Below, one piece after another: positions 41,002-50,173 of a stretch of DNA of 52,237 bases. Positions within the stretch are counted from its first letter, which is position 1. Each line of letters opens with the position of its first letter. Below the pieces are notes generated by a model. That model saw nothing but the letters and a program-made list of their open reading frames with translations, did no database searches and had not been told where the DNA came from. The position numbers and the translations under genes are program-made. The DNA is from Verrucomicrobiaceae bacterium (GTDB taxonomy: Bacteria; Verrucomicrobiota; Verrucomicrobiia; Verrucomicrobiales; Akkermansiaceae), in contig JAIYDP010000413.1 in assembly GCA_027487435.1 (NCBI GenBank), positions 1-52,237 of the forward strand. The letters run 5' to 3'.

Positions 41002-43146
41002 TTACCAAGTAGCTCGCAATCCGACGATCGCGTTGAATCCCGTTTCGTTTTGGCCAGAGCCATGAATCCGGTAGTCGGTGTCGGTAAGGTTCTCGAGGCC
41101 GAGGTTGACATCGAAATTTTCGGAGATGCGGTAGCCAGCATAGATCGCGGGCACAAGATAGGAAGGCGTGCCATTGGTGGGAATGCGTTGATTGTCGTTA
41201 AGCTGATCTTGCGGGTGAACTCGATCGGCAGTGACGGCGCCGGTGAGGCGGCCTTCGATCCACCAAAGATCATCGGCGGCGGTGTAGCGCAGTGCAGCAG
41301 AGCCGGTGAAGGGCAACATCCGTGGGATCCAGCGTTCCGGATCTGGCGTGCGCTCTTGCACATTGTTTTTGCCTTCCTGCCATGCGACAAATCCGCGCGC
41401 CGTCCAGTGCTCGTCTAATTCCCAAATCATTTCAGCTTCTACTCCGTAGAGCGAGCTGTCGTCGCCGTTGACTGTGAAGGTATCAGTGCCTACGGCATAA
41501 GAAGAAATCGCTCCATCCGTACTGAAGGTGTGAAACAATGCCGTCTGAACCTGTACTTTTTCAAGAATCTGACCACGCGTTCCAAGCTCCAAGGTAAGAA
41601 ATTTTTCTGGTTCGATATCTGGCGATCCGGCAGTGCTCAAGCCGCTGGAAGTTGTACCACTACCCGTCAAATCCGCCAAATTTGGTGCTCTGAAACTCTG
41701 GGACGCTGAGAAGTAAGCTAACCAGTTTTCTTGCAATTCGTAACTCGCTCGCAAGCTGGAGGAAAAATCAGTCCACGAGCCCTCACCCGAAAGGTCTGCT
41801 GGTGCGGAAGGTGGGCGATATGCTCCCCAAGATGACTCAGCATAAGTGAAACGCGAGCCAGCAGATAGTTCCCAACGCTCCGCAGGAGTCCATGTGTAAT
41901 TCGCAAAAACTCCTACAAGATCATAATTCGCGTCGTCGGCTACGGGTCGAGAGCTTGGGTGATTCACCAAACCGGCTCCACTATTTCTCTGTGCATCGCT
42001 ATTTACATCGTCGTGATAGAAATCCAGACCATAGACCATTTCTCCTCTTCCAAGTTCTGAAACGAGTGTGATGTCGAAGCCATAAGTATCGACGTAGGCG
42101 TTTTGATATCGCAGAAACCTCGACGATGTATAAGCCGCAGTAGGGCTGTTGCGGCGGTCTTGCATCTCGCTATCGGCGGTGGTTTGGTAGGAGAGAGTGG
42201 CAGTCCATTTTTTGAGCCATGAAGATTGTTCGGCAATGTCTTGCTCCAAGCGCAAGTAGGTGAGCGAGCGTTCTTGGTCGTAGTTGTTCGCTACCCATGA
42301 GCCTGGTGCGGCGATGCTGCCATCATGGCTCCAACCAGGATTCTGTAAAGTGCGGTGCCAGCGTGAGATGTTGTTTTGATCGACGTATTGACTCGCTAAG
42401 GTCAAGGTCATGCCGGGGGAAAGCAAGGCATCAAAGCGGATGTCAAAGGAGCTTTCATCATAGCCCGTGCCGCGCATGCGCCCCACGGCGGAGTCGCGGA
42501 TGTCGCCAAAGTCTCTTTGCGTGAGCCCGACGTGCAAGCCGTATTCACCGCCCACGCCGATGCTGTTTTCGAGGCGTCCGGTGTGACTGCCTTCGCCATT
42601 GCTGCGGTATTCATAAAAGGCAGAGCCGTGGGCAAACAACTGGCCTTGCTCTTGCGTCATGAATTGTGAGGATTTCGTCATCGCATTCAGCGTGCCACCA
42701 ATGGCGTCCGATCCATAGATCACGGATCCTTGGCTTTTCACCAGTTCTAAAGAATCCAGCGCGAGAGCATCCACGGTGTTCCAGTACTGCACTGGGCCGC
42801 TGCGCCAGATCGAGTTATTCATGCGAACTCCATCGACGAGTAAAAGATTTTGTCTTCCCGTGAAGCCCCGGATGAAGGGAGATCCGTGACCGTGTGCGGT
42901 TTTTTGGACAAGAACACCGGGCGTAAATTGCAGTGCCTCAGGCAGGGTGCGGCGAGCTTGCTGTCGCAATAGTTCTTTGGAAATTTTTTCCACAGTGTAC
43001 GGCACCTCATCTTCTTCTTCGGTGCGTGTCGCGGTAACGATCAGTGGGTTTAACAAATCCTGAGCCTGAGCCAGGAAAGGTGCCAAAGTCAAACATAGCG
43101 ACATGGTGCTGGCGGTGCGGAGTAGTGAATTACAAAGGCGGTTCAT
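41002..43146 (-). CDS. TonB-dependent outer-membrane receptor
   Basis: A 714-residue receptor. The signal peptide ends at LAPFLAQA. A TonB-box-like region (NPLIVTATRTEEEDE) precedes the plug (LPEALQFTPGVLVQKTAHGHG and GFTGRQNLLLVDGVRMNN). The rest is beta-barrel, ending in LRATW with an aromatic final residue. The HGHGSPFIRGF pattern is seen in haem and siderophore receptors, but substrate is uncertain. The ATG at 43146 is used; the frame extends to 43335 without support. It lies 110 bp after the anti-sigma fusion gene and may be its target, by analogy with FecIRA-type systems, which is inference. Confidence 0.88.
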   Translation of the reverse strand: MNRLCNSLLRTASTMSLCLTLAPFLAQAQDLLNPLIVTATRTEEEDEVPYTVEKISKELLRQQARRTLPEALQFTPGVLVQKTAHGHGSPFIRGFTGRQNLLLVDGVRMNNSIWRSGPVQYWNTVDALALDSLELVKSQGSVIYGSDAIGGTLNAMTKSSQFMTQEQGQLFAHGSAFYEYRSNGEGSHTGRLENSIGVGGEYGLHVGLTQRDFGDIRDSAVGRMRGTGYDESSFDIRFDALLSPGMTLTLASQYVDQNNISRWHRTLQNPGWSHDGSIAAPGSWVANNYDQERSLTYLRLEQDIAEQSSWLKKWTATLSYQTTADSEMQDRRNSPTAAYTSSRFLRYQNAYVDTYGFDITLVSELGRGEMVYGLDFYHDDVNSDAQRNSGAGLVNHPSSRPVADDANYDLVGVFANYTWTPAERWELSAGSRFTYAESSWGAYRPPSAPADLSGEGSWTDFSSSLRASYELQENWLAYFSASQSFRAPNLADLTGSGTTSSGLSTAGSPDIEPEKFLTLELGTRGQILEKVQVQTALFHTFSTDGAISSYAVGTDTFTVNGDDSSLYGVEAEMIWELDEHWTARGFVAWQEGKNNVQERTPDPERWIPRMLPFTGSAALRYTAADDLWWIEGRLTGAVTADRVHPQDQLNDNQRIPTNGTPSYLVPAIYAGYRISENFDVNLGLENLTDTDYRIHGSGQNETGFNAIVGLRATW

Positions 43147-43256
43147 AGTGGGAATGGAATAATACTGAAACAAGATCGGGATTGGCGTATGTTTTGTCCA
43201 ATCAAGCAATGAATCGACGTTGGCCGCGATCTGGTTCAGTAGGAAAAAATATTTTT

Positions 43257-44330
43257 TTATCGCAGCGCCAATGAAGCCATGGCGGTGCTGTAGAGTCTGC
43301 CGCCCACGGCAGACCAGCGGTCGATAGGAGCCCAACTTCCGGAATCCTCGCCCTGATGGATTTGCTTTTCGAGCAAGATTTTTCTGATCGAAGTCAGTTG
43401 ATCTAGCGCAGCGGACTCGCCGCTCTCGCGGAGTTGCATGGTGGCTACATAGATGCTAAAAAAATCTCGGGTTTTCCCCACAGTGAGCTCGTCGTGCTCA
43501 GAGGTACTGTCGGCATGGGAGGTCAGCCATTTCGAGCTCTGGGCAATGTGCGGCAAAACGTCGCCTAGACCTAAATCAGATGCGAATTTGATGGCCTCTC
43601 GTTGCCACAGAGTTGCGATGACATTCGGCTGCGCGGCATCCGCCATCGTCCACGAACCATAAGGTTGCTGTTGGCTTACGATCACCTCTAAGGATCTCTG
43701 CAAGACCCGTTTCAGTTCGGCATCGGGTTGCTGTTGATAGCAAAATAACAATGCTAAGGTGGCGATGCCTTGGGTGTAGGAGGAGCCGTGAAAGGCGGGG
43801 CCGATGCGGCCATTTTCATCGCAATGGCGGAGCAAATACGCTTTGGCGTTATCGGCAACTTCTTGCTGGCGCGGTGTTCTTTCGCCCTCGGCAGAGCGAA
43901 GTGCTAACAAAGGTAGGGCCGTCAATGCAACTTGAAAGCGCGGGTTGCCGCCCCAGCGTGCGGGATCCCAGGAGCCATCCTGTTCTTGGTTGCGGCAAAA
44001 CCATTCGAGCGCATCCTGCACACCGAGGTTCGCTGTTTCACTGGGAATGGGCGCGATTTGTGTGGCGATGGCAGGTGCCTGATCTGGGATCATAGTGGAA
44101 ATGCCCCATACGGAAAGCCCGATGAGCACGATAGCTGCAACTGAGCGATGAAACCAGCGGGCGCGGGAATCTCGGACTTGTTGGTGCCTGATTGCGCACA
44201 TCACACGCTGGGTGAGATCGGTGCTGCCTGTCACTTCAGGCACACTTGCCAAACGTTCCCTGAGCCAATTCAGCTCATGAGGCGAGGGATCATCCATCGG
44301 TTTTGGGTCGTGGGAGAATTTCTTATTCAT
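43257..44330 (-). CDS. anti-sigma-like protein fused to an alpha/alpha-toroid (squalene cyclase-like) domain
   Basis: A 357-residue protein. The first 65 residues are cytosolic and charged, like an anti-sigma head. One membrane helix follows (SVAAIVLIGLSVWGISTMI). The rest, expected outside the inner membrane, carries QW-type repeats of squalene-hopene cyclases and prenyltransferases: EWFCRNQEQDGSWDPARWGG, and VIVSQQQPYGSWTMADA. Active-site residues for cyclisation are not evident, so it is probably a binding or sensing domain. The ATG at 44330 overlaps the sigma gene stop by 8 bp. Confidence 0.75.
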   Translation of the reverse strand: MNKKFSHDPKPMDDPSPHELNWLRERLASVPEVTGSTDLTQRVMCAIRHQQVRDSRARWFHRSVAAIVLIGLSVWGISTMIPDQAPAIATQIAPIPSETANLGVQDALEWFCRNQEQDGSWDPARWGGNPRFQVALTALPLLALRSAEGERTPRQQEVADNAKAYLLRHCDENGRIGPAFHGSSYTQGIATLALLFCYQQQPDAELKRVLQRSLEVIVSQQQPYGSWTMADAAQPNVIATLWQREAIKFASDLGLGDVLPHIAQSSKWLTSHADSTSEHDELTVGKTRDFFSIYVATMQLRESGESAALDQLTSIRKILLEKQIHQGEDSGSWAPIDRWSAVGGRLYSTAMASLALR

Positions 44331-44931
44331 GGAAAATATCACGGAGCGCGTTGATGGCGAGATTGATGCGGGATTTCACAGTGCCCAGGGGAATTTTTAA
44401 GACATCGGCGATTTCTTGATAGAGCAACCCTTGGTAAAAATGCAGCACCACCACATCGCGTAGTTTGGGGGAGAGCTTGTCCAGCGCGGCCTGCACATCC
44501 ATGCCAGGATGAGGTTCTTGCGTCGCGGTTTCCGTGGACTCCGCGGCCACACGCAGGAATGCGGCGAGCTTTTCACGGCGCAGCTTCTTGCGGCCAAGAT
44601 CAGCCCACACACGATACGCCAGAACATGGAGAAAGGTAGTGAATTTTGCCGTGGCTTGGTAACGGTCGCGGTATTGATACAACTGGATAAACGTATTTTG
44701 AACAAGATCTTCACATTCTGATTGAGCGCCCATGCGGGCGAAAAAGTTCAGTAATTTATTTTGATGACGGATCACCAATTCTTCAAAAGCACTTTGATCA
44801 CCCGTCGCCACCCGCGCCATGCAGCGAGCGTCGATGCATTCTCGAATCTGTGATTGCTGAGCATCCTCCATGGAATCGGCCATGGCCAATACCTCATCGA
44901 GAGACGCAGCGATAGGGATGGGCGAATTCAT
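44323..44931 (-). CDS. ECF-type RNA polymerase sigma factor (second copy)
   Basis: A 202-residue ECF sigma factor. Region 2 is FEELVIRHQNKLLNFFARMG with CEDLVQNTFIQLYQYRDRY, and region 4 is LSPKLRDVVVLHFYQGLLYQEIADVLKIPLGTVKSRI, the standard recognition helix. The first 38 residues are an extra acidic segment. It overlaps the anti-sigma fusion gene, giving a coupled pair, and lies upstream of the TonB receptor in the same direction. The pair may control that receptor. Confidence 0.92.
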   Translation of the reverse strand: MNSPIPIAASLDEVLAMADSMEDAQQSQIRECIDARCMARVATGDQSAFEELVIRHQNKLLNFFARMGAQSECEDLVQNTFIQLYQYRDRYQATAKFTTFLHVLAYRVWADLGRKKLRREKLAAFLRVAAESTETATQEPHPGMDVQAALDKLSPKLRDVVVLHFYQGLLYQEIADVLKIPLGTVKSRINLAINALRDIFHE

Positions 44932-45111
44932 GCGTTCGTTAATGTCACATCCTCTTCATTGCTGATGTTTTCCTCACCAAGCAGCGCAAAAGTCGCAACC
45001 AGAGGGTTGACGAAATCTTGTGCCAACCGAAGCATCGGCATGGGGGACAATGGGAAAAAAATCGCCGTCTTCATCAATTTTTACAAGGTAACGTAGTCTC
45101 AATCAGTGATC

Positions 45112-46476
45112 TTAGAGGAATTTGCGAAAATGTTGCAATATTTCTGCGAATATCTCTGTGGCACTGCCGATCACTCCGTCAGCACCAGCGACGATCGGGC
45201 GTTCTTGGGGCAGAACGTCTCTTCTGCCGTGCGATCCTTTCACTAGGCTTGCATCTAACGGAATTACCTCCATCAATGCCCGCATAGCGATTTTTTTCTT
45301 CAACAAAAACCACGCCACTTTCAGCCGGGGGCAGGTGATTTCAGGATCGATAAATAATTCCGCCGGATCGTAGCCGGGCTTGCGATGAATATCCACGCAT
45401 CGCGCATAATCCGGTGCTCGCTGATCATCCTCCCAAAAGTAATAGGTAAACCAATGCCCCTGCGCCGCCGTCACGATTAGGTCGCCAGCCCGCTCATGCG
45501 CCACGCCTTCTGCCCACACTTCCTTTACCTCACGCACGCTCTCGATTCCCACTTGCTTCTCTAACAACTCTTTCATCTCGCCAATCCGCGCTGGATCTTT
45601 GAGATACACATGCGCCACTTGATGGTCTGCCACAGCGATGGCATCCGATTGAAAAAAGTCCAAGCCGTCTCGCCCCAGTTCGTCTTTGATCGAGAGCCAA
45701 CCGTGCGTTCGCAGTAGGCGATTCAGATGCACAGGCGTATCCACTGCCGAGATTCCATACTCGGAGACGACCAAGACCCGCACGCCGCGATTTTCGTAAA
45801 ACTCGATCAAATCACACGCCACGTCATCGATCTCACGCAATTCTTTGCTCATCTCCGCCGCGCTCGGCCCGTATTTTTGCAATCCGTAATCCAGGTGCGG
45901 CAAATACACCAAATGCAAATGCACATGATGCTTTTCCTCGATCCAACGCGCACAGCGAGCAATCCAGTCGGAGCAAGCTATGCCTGCTCGTGGCCCCCAG
46001 AACGACGGGAACGGGAAATTTCCTAATGCCTCTTTCAAGGAATCGCGCAACCCCATCGGTTGCGTATGAATGTCAAAATGCTTCGCTCCATCCGATAAAT
46101 ACAAGGGACGTGGAGTCACCGCAATGTCCGCACGTGTCGCCATATTGTACCACCAAAACAAATTCGCACAGGTGAAGTCGGCAACATCTTTCTTCAACAC
46201 ATCCCAAATTTTCTCTCCCCGCACCAAATGGTTGCTTTGCTTCCAAAAGCGCACCTCACAGGACTCACGGTCATACCAACCATTCGCCACGATTCCATGC
46301 AACCCCGCATCGCCTCCTGTCAACATGTCAGACTGCGCAGTACACGTCACTGCCGGAAATGCCGGCGCATACGATTGCACACCCACCCGCTTCATCCATG
46401 CCGTCAAACGCGGCAAATCAGCTCCCATGAGCGATTCCGATAAAGCCACAATGTTGAGCACAGCAAGTCGTTGCAT
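45112..46476 (-). CDS. type I phosphodiesterase/nucleotide pyrophosphatase family protein
   Basis: A 454-residue alkaline-phosphatase superfamily enzyme. The nucleophile Thr lies in FPAVTCTAQSDMLTGG, and metal ligands are spread as expected in YLPHLDYGLQKYGP (Asp, His), VVSEYGISAV and a final SHGRRD near the C-terminus. It hydrolyses phosphodiester or pyrophosphate bonds. There is no clear signal peptide, so it is probably cytosolic. ATG at 46476 is preferred to a GTG at 46494. It stands alone, separated from the sigma gene by 180 bp with no clear structure. Confidence 0.8.
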   Translation of the reverse strand: MQRLAVLNIVALSESLMGADLPRLTAWMKRVGVQSYAPAFPAVTCTAQSDMLTGGDAGLHGIVANGWYDRESCEVRFWKQSNHLVRGEKIWDVLKKDVADFTCANLFWWYNMATRADIAVTPRPLYLSDGAKHFDIHTQPMGLRDSLKEALGNFPFPSFWGPRAGIACSDWIARCARWIEEKHHVHLHLVYLPHLDYGLQKYGPSAAEMSKELREIDDVACDLIEFYENRGVRVLVVSEYGISAVDTPVHLNRLLRTHGWLSIKDELGRDGLDFFQSDAIAVADHQVAHVYLKDPARIGEMKELLEKQVGIESVREVKEVWAEGVAHERAGDLIVTAAQGHWFTYYFWEDDQRAPDYARCVDIHRKPGYDPAELFIDPEITCPRLKVAWFLLKKKIAMRALMEVIPLDASLVKGSHGRRDVLPQERPIVAGADGVIGSATEIFAEILQHFRKFL

Positions 46477-46629
46477 GCAGCAGCATAGATGCACCTAGAG
46501 CAAAAACACCACGGAAAAAATGAAACTGACGAAAGGGAGTGACAAAAAAGGCCTCCCATCTGTTCCTCCCGCGACCAACGGTTCCCGATCTGCGTCGCAC
46601 CACCCGTCGGCTCCTCGCAAAAAATCCTT

Positions 46630-46776
46630 CGCAAGGAACAATTTTTTGCCCGCAAGCTACAAATCTGAAGCCGCAAGCTACAAATCTAAAGCCGCAAGCT
46701 ACAAATCTAAAGCCGCAAGGAACAAATCTGAAGCCGCAAGGAACAAAATTGGAGCTGCAAGGAACAACCCCCCCCT
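46630..46776 (+). repeat. 21-bp tandem repeat (minisatellite), seven units
   Basis: Units start exactly 21 bp apart at 46630, 46651, 46672, 46693, 46714, 46735 and 46756. The consensus is CGCAAGCTACAAATCTAAAG plus C. The three central units are nearly identical; outer units change GCT to GGA and degrade. More distant copies of the core continue to about 46910. 21 bp equals two helical turns, so the A-runs fall on one face of the DNA. There are no unique spacers, so this is not CRISPR. Confidence 0.9.
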
Positions 46777-47037
46777 GCTGGCAACAAAACAACCCCTGCT
46801 GCCTACAAAATACCACCCGCAAGCCGCAAAACAACGTCATCTACCCATAAAACAAGCGCAGCAAACTCCATTTTACCCTCGCAAGCTACAAAACAATTCC
46901 AACTCGCCACAAAAAAACTCAATCCAACCCGAAAACCCGCTTTCCGACCTTTCTCTAGGAATTTCTGTGGGACCTGAAATTGTGGGATTTTTTACCACAA
47001 CGGGAGCGCAGCGGACATGGAGGAACAAACGGCTTGT

Positions 47038-47200
47038 CTATACTGCCGCGCATCAAGTTTTGTGATAGGAAGACAGCGCTTCCAGCCTGTCTCGGCAAAC
47101 AGGCGTCTCGCCTGTTTCCTTCGTTCTAGCAGTTTCTCCCCACAAAAACCTCATTTTTTTTCCTAGCCGAAATCCACAAAACATCATGCGCGGCAGTCTA
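47038..47200. repeat. 163-bp element with 28-bp terminal inverted repeats
   Basis: The arms at 47039-47066 and 47172-47200 match at 25 of about 29 positions around ACTGCCGCGCAT and GTTTTGTG. Inside lies a perfect 9-bp hairpin, AAACAGGCG with CGCCTGTTT around TCT (47097-47117), and a GGAAG/CTTCC pair near 47068. No coding sequence is inside. The structure is that of a small non-autonomous (MITE-like) element. Confidence 0.7.
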
Positions 47201-47218
47201 TCCTTCCTCAAATCAAGC

Positions 47219-47236
47219 TGATGAACACAGATGGGA
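47219..47236 (-). repeat. second copy of the ATCCCATCnGTGTTCATC repeat
   Basis: On the minus strand this reads ATCCCATCTGTGTTCATC, matching 7152-7169 at all but one base. It sits between the MITE-like element and the recQ 3' end. Confidence 0.6.
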
Positions 47237-47254
47237 TCGATTTTCTGCTCTAGC

Positions 47255-49435
47255 TCAGTGTTCCACAGACTCCTGGTTGGCGCGAAAAATCCTGAGCTTT
47301 CCATAGCTGATGCGGCCTTCGAGGAACTCGAATATCGGCTTAAGTGCCTCTTCGGTGTAGCCCTGGAACGCGGCATGCATTTGCTCTTCCTCGGCTTGAG
47401 TATAAAAGGCGCGAGGGTCGAGTTTTTCACCGTTGAGGATCGCCGTAGCAAGGTGGCCTTCGATGGTGGTGGTGCTGAGATTTCGCTCGGCGGCGATGTC
47501 GTCCACGGTTTTTCCTGTCCGCCAGAGTTCCAATGTGACTTGTGCGGTGGCATTGACGCTGGGCTTGGGCGGCTTAGGAACAGAGCCCGCATTTTCAGGG
47601 AGTGCGACAAACGATTTGCGCTCGTTTCCTTGAAGGAAAGCGCGGATCTGCTGCATAAAACTTGGCCCGTAGTCCGTGAGCTTGCGCTCGCCCACGCCCG
47701 GTATCGCTAGGAAATCCGCATCGTTCACGGGATAGCTGCGCGCCATGTGTCGCAATGATACATCAGAAAAAATGACATACGGTGGTACGTTGCTGGCATC
47801 GGCCAATTGTTTGCGCAAGCTGCGGAGAAGATCAAATAGTGCCAGATCGCACTCGATGTCGCCCGTGCGTGGGCTCTTTGTCGGCAGCTCGGCAATCATG
47901 AGGCGGGATAGCAGAACTTGACGGCGCTCGCGCAGAACATTCATGCCCTCCACGGTGATTGTGGCGGTCGGATAAGTTCCGCTATCGATGGCAATCCAGC
48001 CTTTGCGCACCAGTTGCCGAGCGATCTCCGTCCATTTCGCCGCAGAGTGTTCTCGGCCTATGCCGTAGGTGCTGAGTTGATCATGGCGGCGGGATAGCGG
48101 TTTCTCCGCGCGGGAGCCTATAAGAACATCGGCAAGGTAGCGGATTCCCACGGGCGGGCTGCCGCTTTGCTTGATGCGCACGATGGTGCTGAGAAGTTTC
48201 TGTGTCTCGATGGTAGCCTCCCACGTCTCCCGAGGAGCGAGGCAGTTGTCGCAGCCGCCGCACTTTCCCTCCGGCCATGGCTCGCCAAAGTAGCCTAAAA
48301 GATTCACCCGGCGGCAGTCGTCGCTCTCCGCAAAGTCCGCCATTTGCTCAAGCTGCAAGCGGGCGTGATCGCGGGCATCGCTTTCGGGGATTTCATCGAT
48401 GAAACGCAGGATTTTCGAGACATCGCCGCGGGAGTAAAGCAGCAGACAATCTGCGGGCAAGGCATCCCTTCCCGCGCGGCCCGTTTCCTGGTAATAGCCC
48501 TCGATGTTTTTTGGTAGATCGGCGTGAATGACAAAACGCACATCCGGTTTATTGATACCCATGCCAAAGGCCACCGTGGCGCAAACCACGCGTACTTCAT
48601 CGCGCAGGAAATTCTCTTGGTTGCGTGAGCGCTCGGCACCATCGAGCCCGGCATGATAGCATACCGCAGAAATGCCCGAGTTGCGCAGCATGGCGGCGAT
48701 TTCTTCACTGCGACGGCGCGATTGCGCATAGACGATGCCGGATTCCTGACCGCGTGCACGAATGTAGGAAACAATGCGGCTGGCGGCATCTTGTTTTGGC
48801 TCGACGAAGTAGTTCAGGTTGGGACGATTGAAACTGGCGACAAAAATCGCCGGCTGGCGCAGACCGAGTTGTGTGACGATGTCCTGCCGCACACGGGTTG
48901 TGGCGGTGGCCGTAAGCGCGATGACCGGCACCTGCGGCAACACCGCGCGCAGTTCTCTCAAGCGGCGGTATTCTGGGCGGAAATCATGACCCCACTCGCT
49001 GATGCAATGAGCCTCATCCACCGCCAGCGCGGTAACATGCCAGCGTTTGACTATCGCCAGAAAATCACCCGCCATGAGCCGCTCAGGCGCGAGATACACG
49101 AGCTTCACGCCACCGCTCTGGATGGCATCGAGGCGCCTCCGGTTTTCTTGGGGATCCAGTGTGGAATTGAGAAACGTCGCATCAATGCCCGCTGCGGTAA
49201 GTTGATCGACCTGATCTTTCATCAACGCGATGAGAGGCGAGATCACCAGCGTGATGCCTTGCCGAGCCATGGCTGGGAGTTGATAGCAAAGGCTTTTCCC
49301 AGCACCAGTCGGCAAGATGGCAAGCACATCGCGATCCGCAAGCGCGGCCTCCATGATTTCACGTTGTAGCGTGCGGAAGCCATCATAGCCGAAGTGCGTC
49401 TTTAATAGTGGGAGCAGGGGGCTAGCGTGACTCAT
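47255..49435 (-). CDS. recQ: ATP-dependent DNA helicase RecQ
   Basis: A 726-residue 3'-5' helicase for recombination and fork repair. Walker A is LPTGAGKSLCYQLP, the DEAH box is AVDEAHCISEWGHDFRPEY, motif VI is YYQETGRAGRD. The zinc-binding part has CGGCDNC with an upstream Cys, followed by a winged-helix RQC region (about 405-510) and an HRDC domain near 535-605. The end adds a helix-turn-helix (TLELWRTGKTVDDIAAERNLS) seen in the longer RecQ group. ATG at 49435 fits. It lies alone between repeats and a small ORF. Confidence 0.95.
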   Translation of the reverse strand: MSHASPLLPLLKTHFGYDGFRTLQREIMEAALADRDVLAILPTGAGKSLCYQLPAMARQGITLVISPLIALMKDQVDQLTAAGIDATFLNSTLDPQENRRRLDAIQSGGVKLVYLAPERLMAGDFLAIVKRWHVTALAVDEAHCISEWGHDFRPEYRRLRELRAVLPQVPVIALTATATTRVRQDIVTQLGLRQPAIFVASFNRPNLNYFVEPKQDAASRIVSYIRARGQESGIVYAQSRRRSEEIAAMLRNSGISAVCYHAGLDGAERSRNQENFLRDEVRVVCATVAFGMGINKPDVRFVIHADLPKNIEGYYQETGRAGRDALPADCLLLYSRGDVSKILRFIDEIPESDARDHARLQLEQMADFAESDDCRRVNLLGYFGEPWPEGKCGGCDNCLAPRETWEATIETQKLLSTIVRIKQSGSPPVGIRYLADVLIGSRAEKPLSRRHDQLSTYGIGREHSAAKWTEIARQLVRKGWIAIDSGTYPTATITVEGMNVLRERRQVLLSRLMIAELPTKSPRTGDIECDLALFDLLRSLRKQLADASNVPPYVIFSDVSLRHMARSYPVNDADFLAIPGVGERKLTDYGPSFMQQIRAFLQGNERKSFVALPENAGSVPKPPKPSVNATAQVTLELWRTGKTVDDIAAERNLSTTTIEGHLATAILNGEKLDPRAFYTQAEEEQMHAAFQGYTEEALKPIFEFLEGRISYGKLRIFRANQESVEH

Positions 49436-49463
49436 GAAATGGAGTCAAAAGAATTCCGTGAAA

Positions 49464-49616
49464 ATGCTCAAGTCCATTTTAATAAAGCGGCGAAGTAAGC
49501 GCAGTCACCTTCGCCCCGAATCGCGTGAGACCATAGCCTTTTACGCGACCCCCAAGGCCTACGCCGCGAGCCTACGCAAAGAACGCAACAAACAAACCGC
49601 GAAGTCATCATCATAA
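49464..49616 (+). CDS. possible 50-residue basic protein
   Basis: Read from the ATG at 49464 this is a lysine- and arginine-rich peptide containing ESRETIAFYATPKAYAASL. The frame extends to 49434, overlapping the recQ start codon on the other strand. The ordered middle looks more protein-like than random, but no ribosome site or family is recognised. It could lie within the divergent recQ promoter region and not be translated. Confidence 0.35.
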   Translation: MLKSILIKRRSKRSHLRPESRETIAFYATPKAYAASLRKERNKQTAKSSS

Positions 49617-49618
49617 AC

Positions 49619-49649
49619 GTCATAGGTGAAGAGCTACGACACCTATGAC
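49619..49649. repeat. perfect 10-bp inverted repeat
   Basis: GTCATAGGTG and CACCTATGAC flank 11 bp. A second, looser inverted pair (TTCATAGGACGC against GCGTTCTTATGA) follows at 49660-49683, reusing the CATAGG/TTATGA theme. No T-run follows directly. It marks the left edge of the AT-rich segment. Confidence 0.6.
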
Positions 49650-49741
49650 CAAACGCGCTTCATAGGACGCTTGCGTTCTTATGACCTCAAAAAATATGAG
49701 AAAAACGCTTGATCGCAACACCGCATCTGACCCCTGAGAGG

Positions 49742-50131
49742 TCATTCCTCATTTAAAACATTTTCAACTTTATAGTCCATAAGATAATAAACTCTTCCTG
49801 ATGGTGCCGCAACTGGTCTTTCTGGATTGCGCACTGGCCAGTCTTTGTAACTCAAAGTGCCACTTACAGTCACTATTTTTTTATACTGATTCTGGGACCA
49901 TTTTTTAAGATCTAAAATATATACTTTTTCATAATCATCCCCTTTTCCACGTAATAAAGCACCATGCTTCGCATTCGAAGAAAATCCAATTAATATAACC
50001 TCTCTGTGTAGATAGTTATTGAGCTCAGTTTCAGTTACTTTTTCTAAGTCGACTTGTATCTTGGAATTTTTTTTATCACTACAACTTATAGTTGATAAAA
50101 GAATGACCAATAATATAAAATAAATTTTCAT
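49742..50131 (-). CDS. hypothetical lipoprotein in the AT-rich island
   Basis: A 129-residue protein with signal KIYFILLVILLSTISC and a lipobox Cys. The mature part (VDLEKVTETELNNYLHREVI, then VTVSGTLSYKDWPVRNP) is small and probably beta-rich, with no family recognised. Base composition is clearly lower in GC than the neighbouring recQ. It follows the second AT-rich gene after 42 bp. The two are probably one transcript and a recent import. Confidence 0.6.
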   Translation of the reverse strand: MKIYFILLVILLSTISCSDKKNSKIQVDLEKVTETELNNYLHREVILIGFSSNAKHGALLRGKGDDYEKVYILDLKKWSQNQYKKIVTVSGTLSYKDWPVRNPERPVAAPSGRVYYLMDYKVENVLNEE

Positions 50132-50173
50132 ATTTCAAAGTTAGTTACTATATCATTTGATATTAGTGCCAAT

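Larger units (their letters stand above)
46477..47254. other. 778-bp intergenic region made of repeats
   Basis: No gene is supported. Long open frames on both strands (for example 46520-47065 plus) exist only because the 21-bp repeats lack stop codons in any frame, and their predicted proteins are low-complexity. The region holds the minisatellite at 46630-46776, further looser copies of its GCAAGnnACAAA core to about 46910, a compound inverted-repeat element at 47038-47200 and a GTGTTCATC-type repeat at 47219-47236. Confidence 0.65.

Noticed and set aside
46630..46776. CRISPR array
   Set aside because: Units are contiguous with no unique spacers and no cas genes are present.
46520..47065. 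Long plus-strand frame through the 21-bp repeats, with matching long frames on the minus strand
   Set aside because: Open in several frames at once because the repeat is a multiple of three without stops. The predicted proteins are low-complexity and have no ribosome site.
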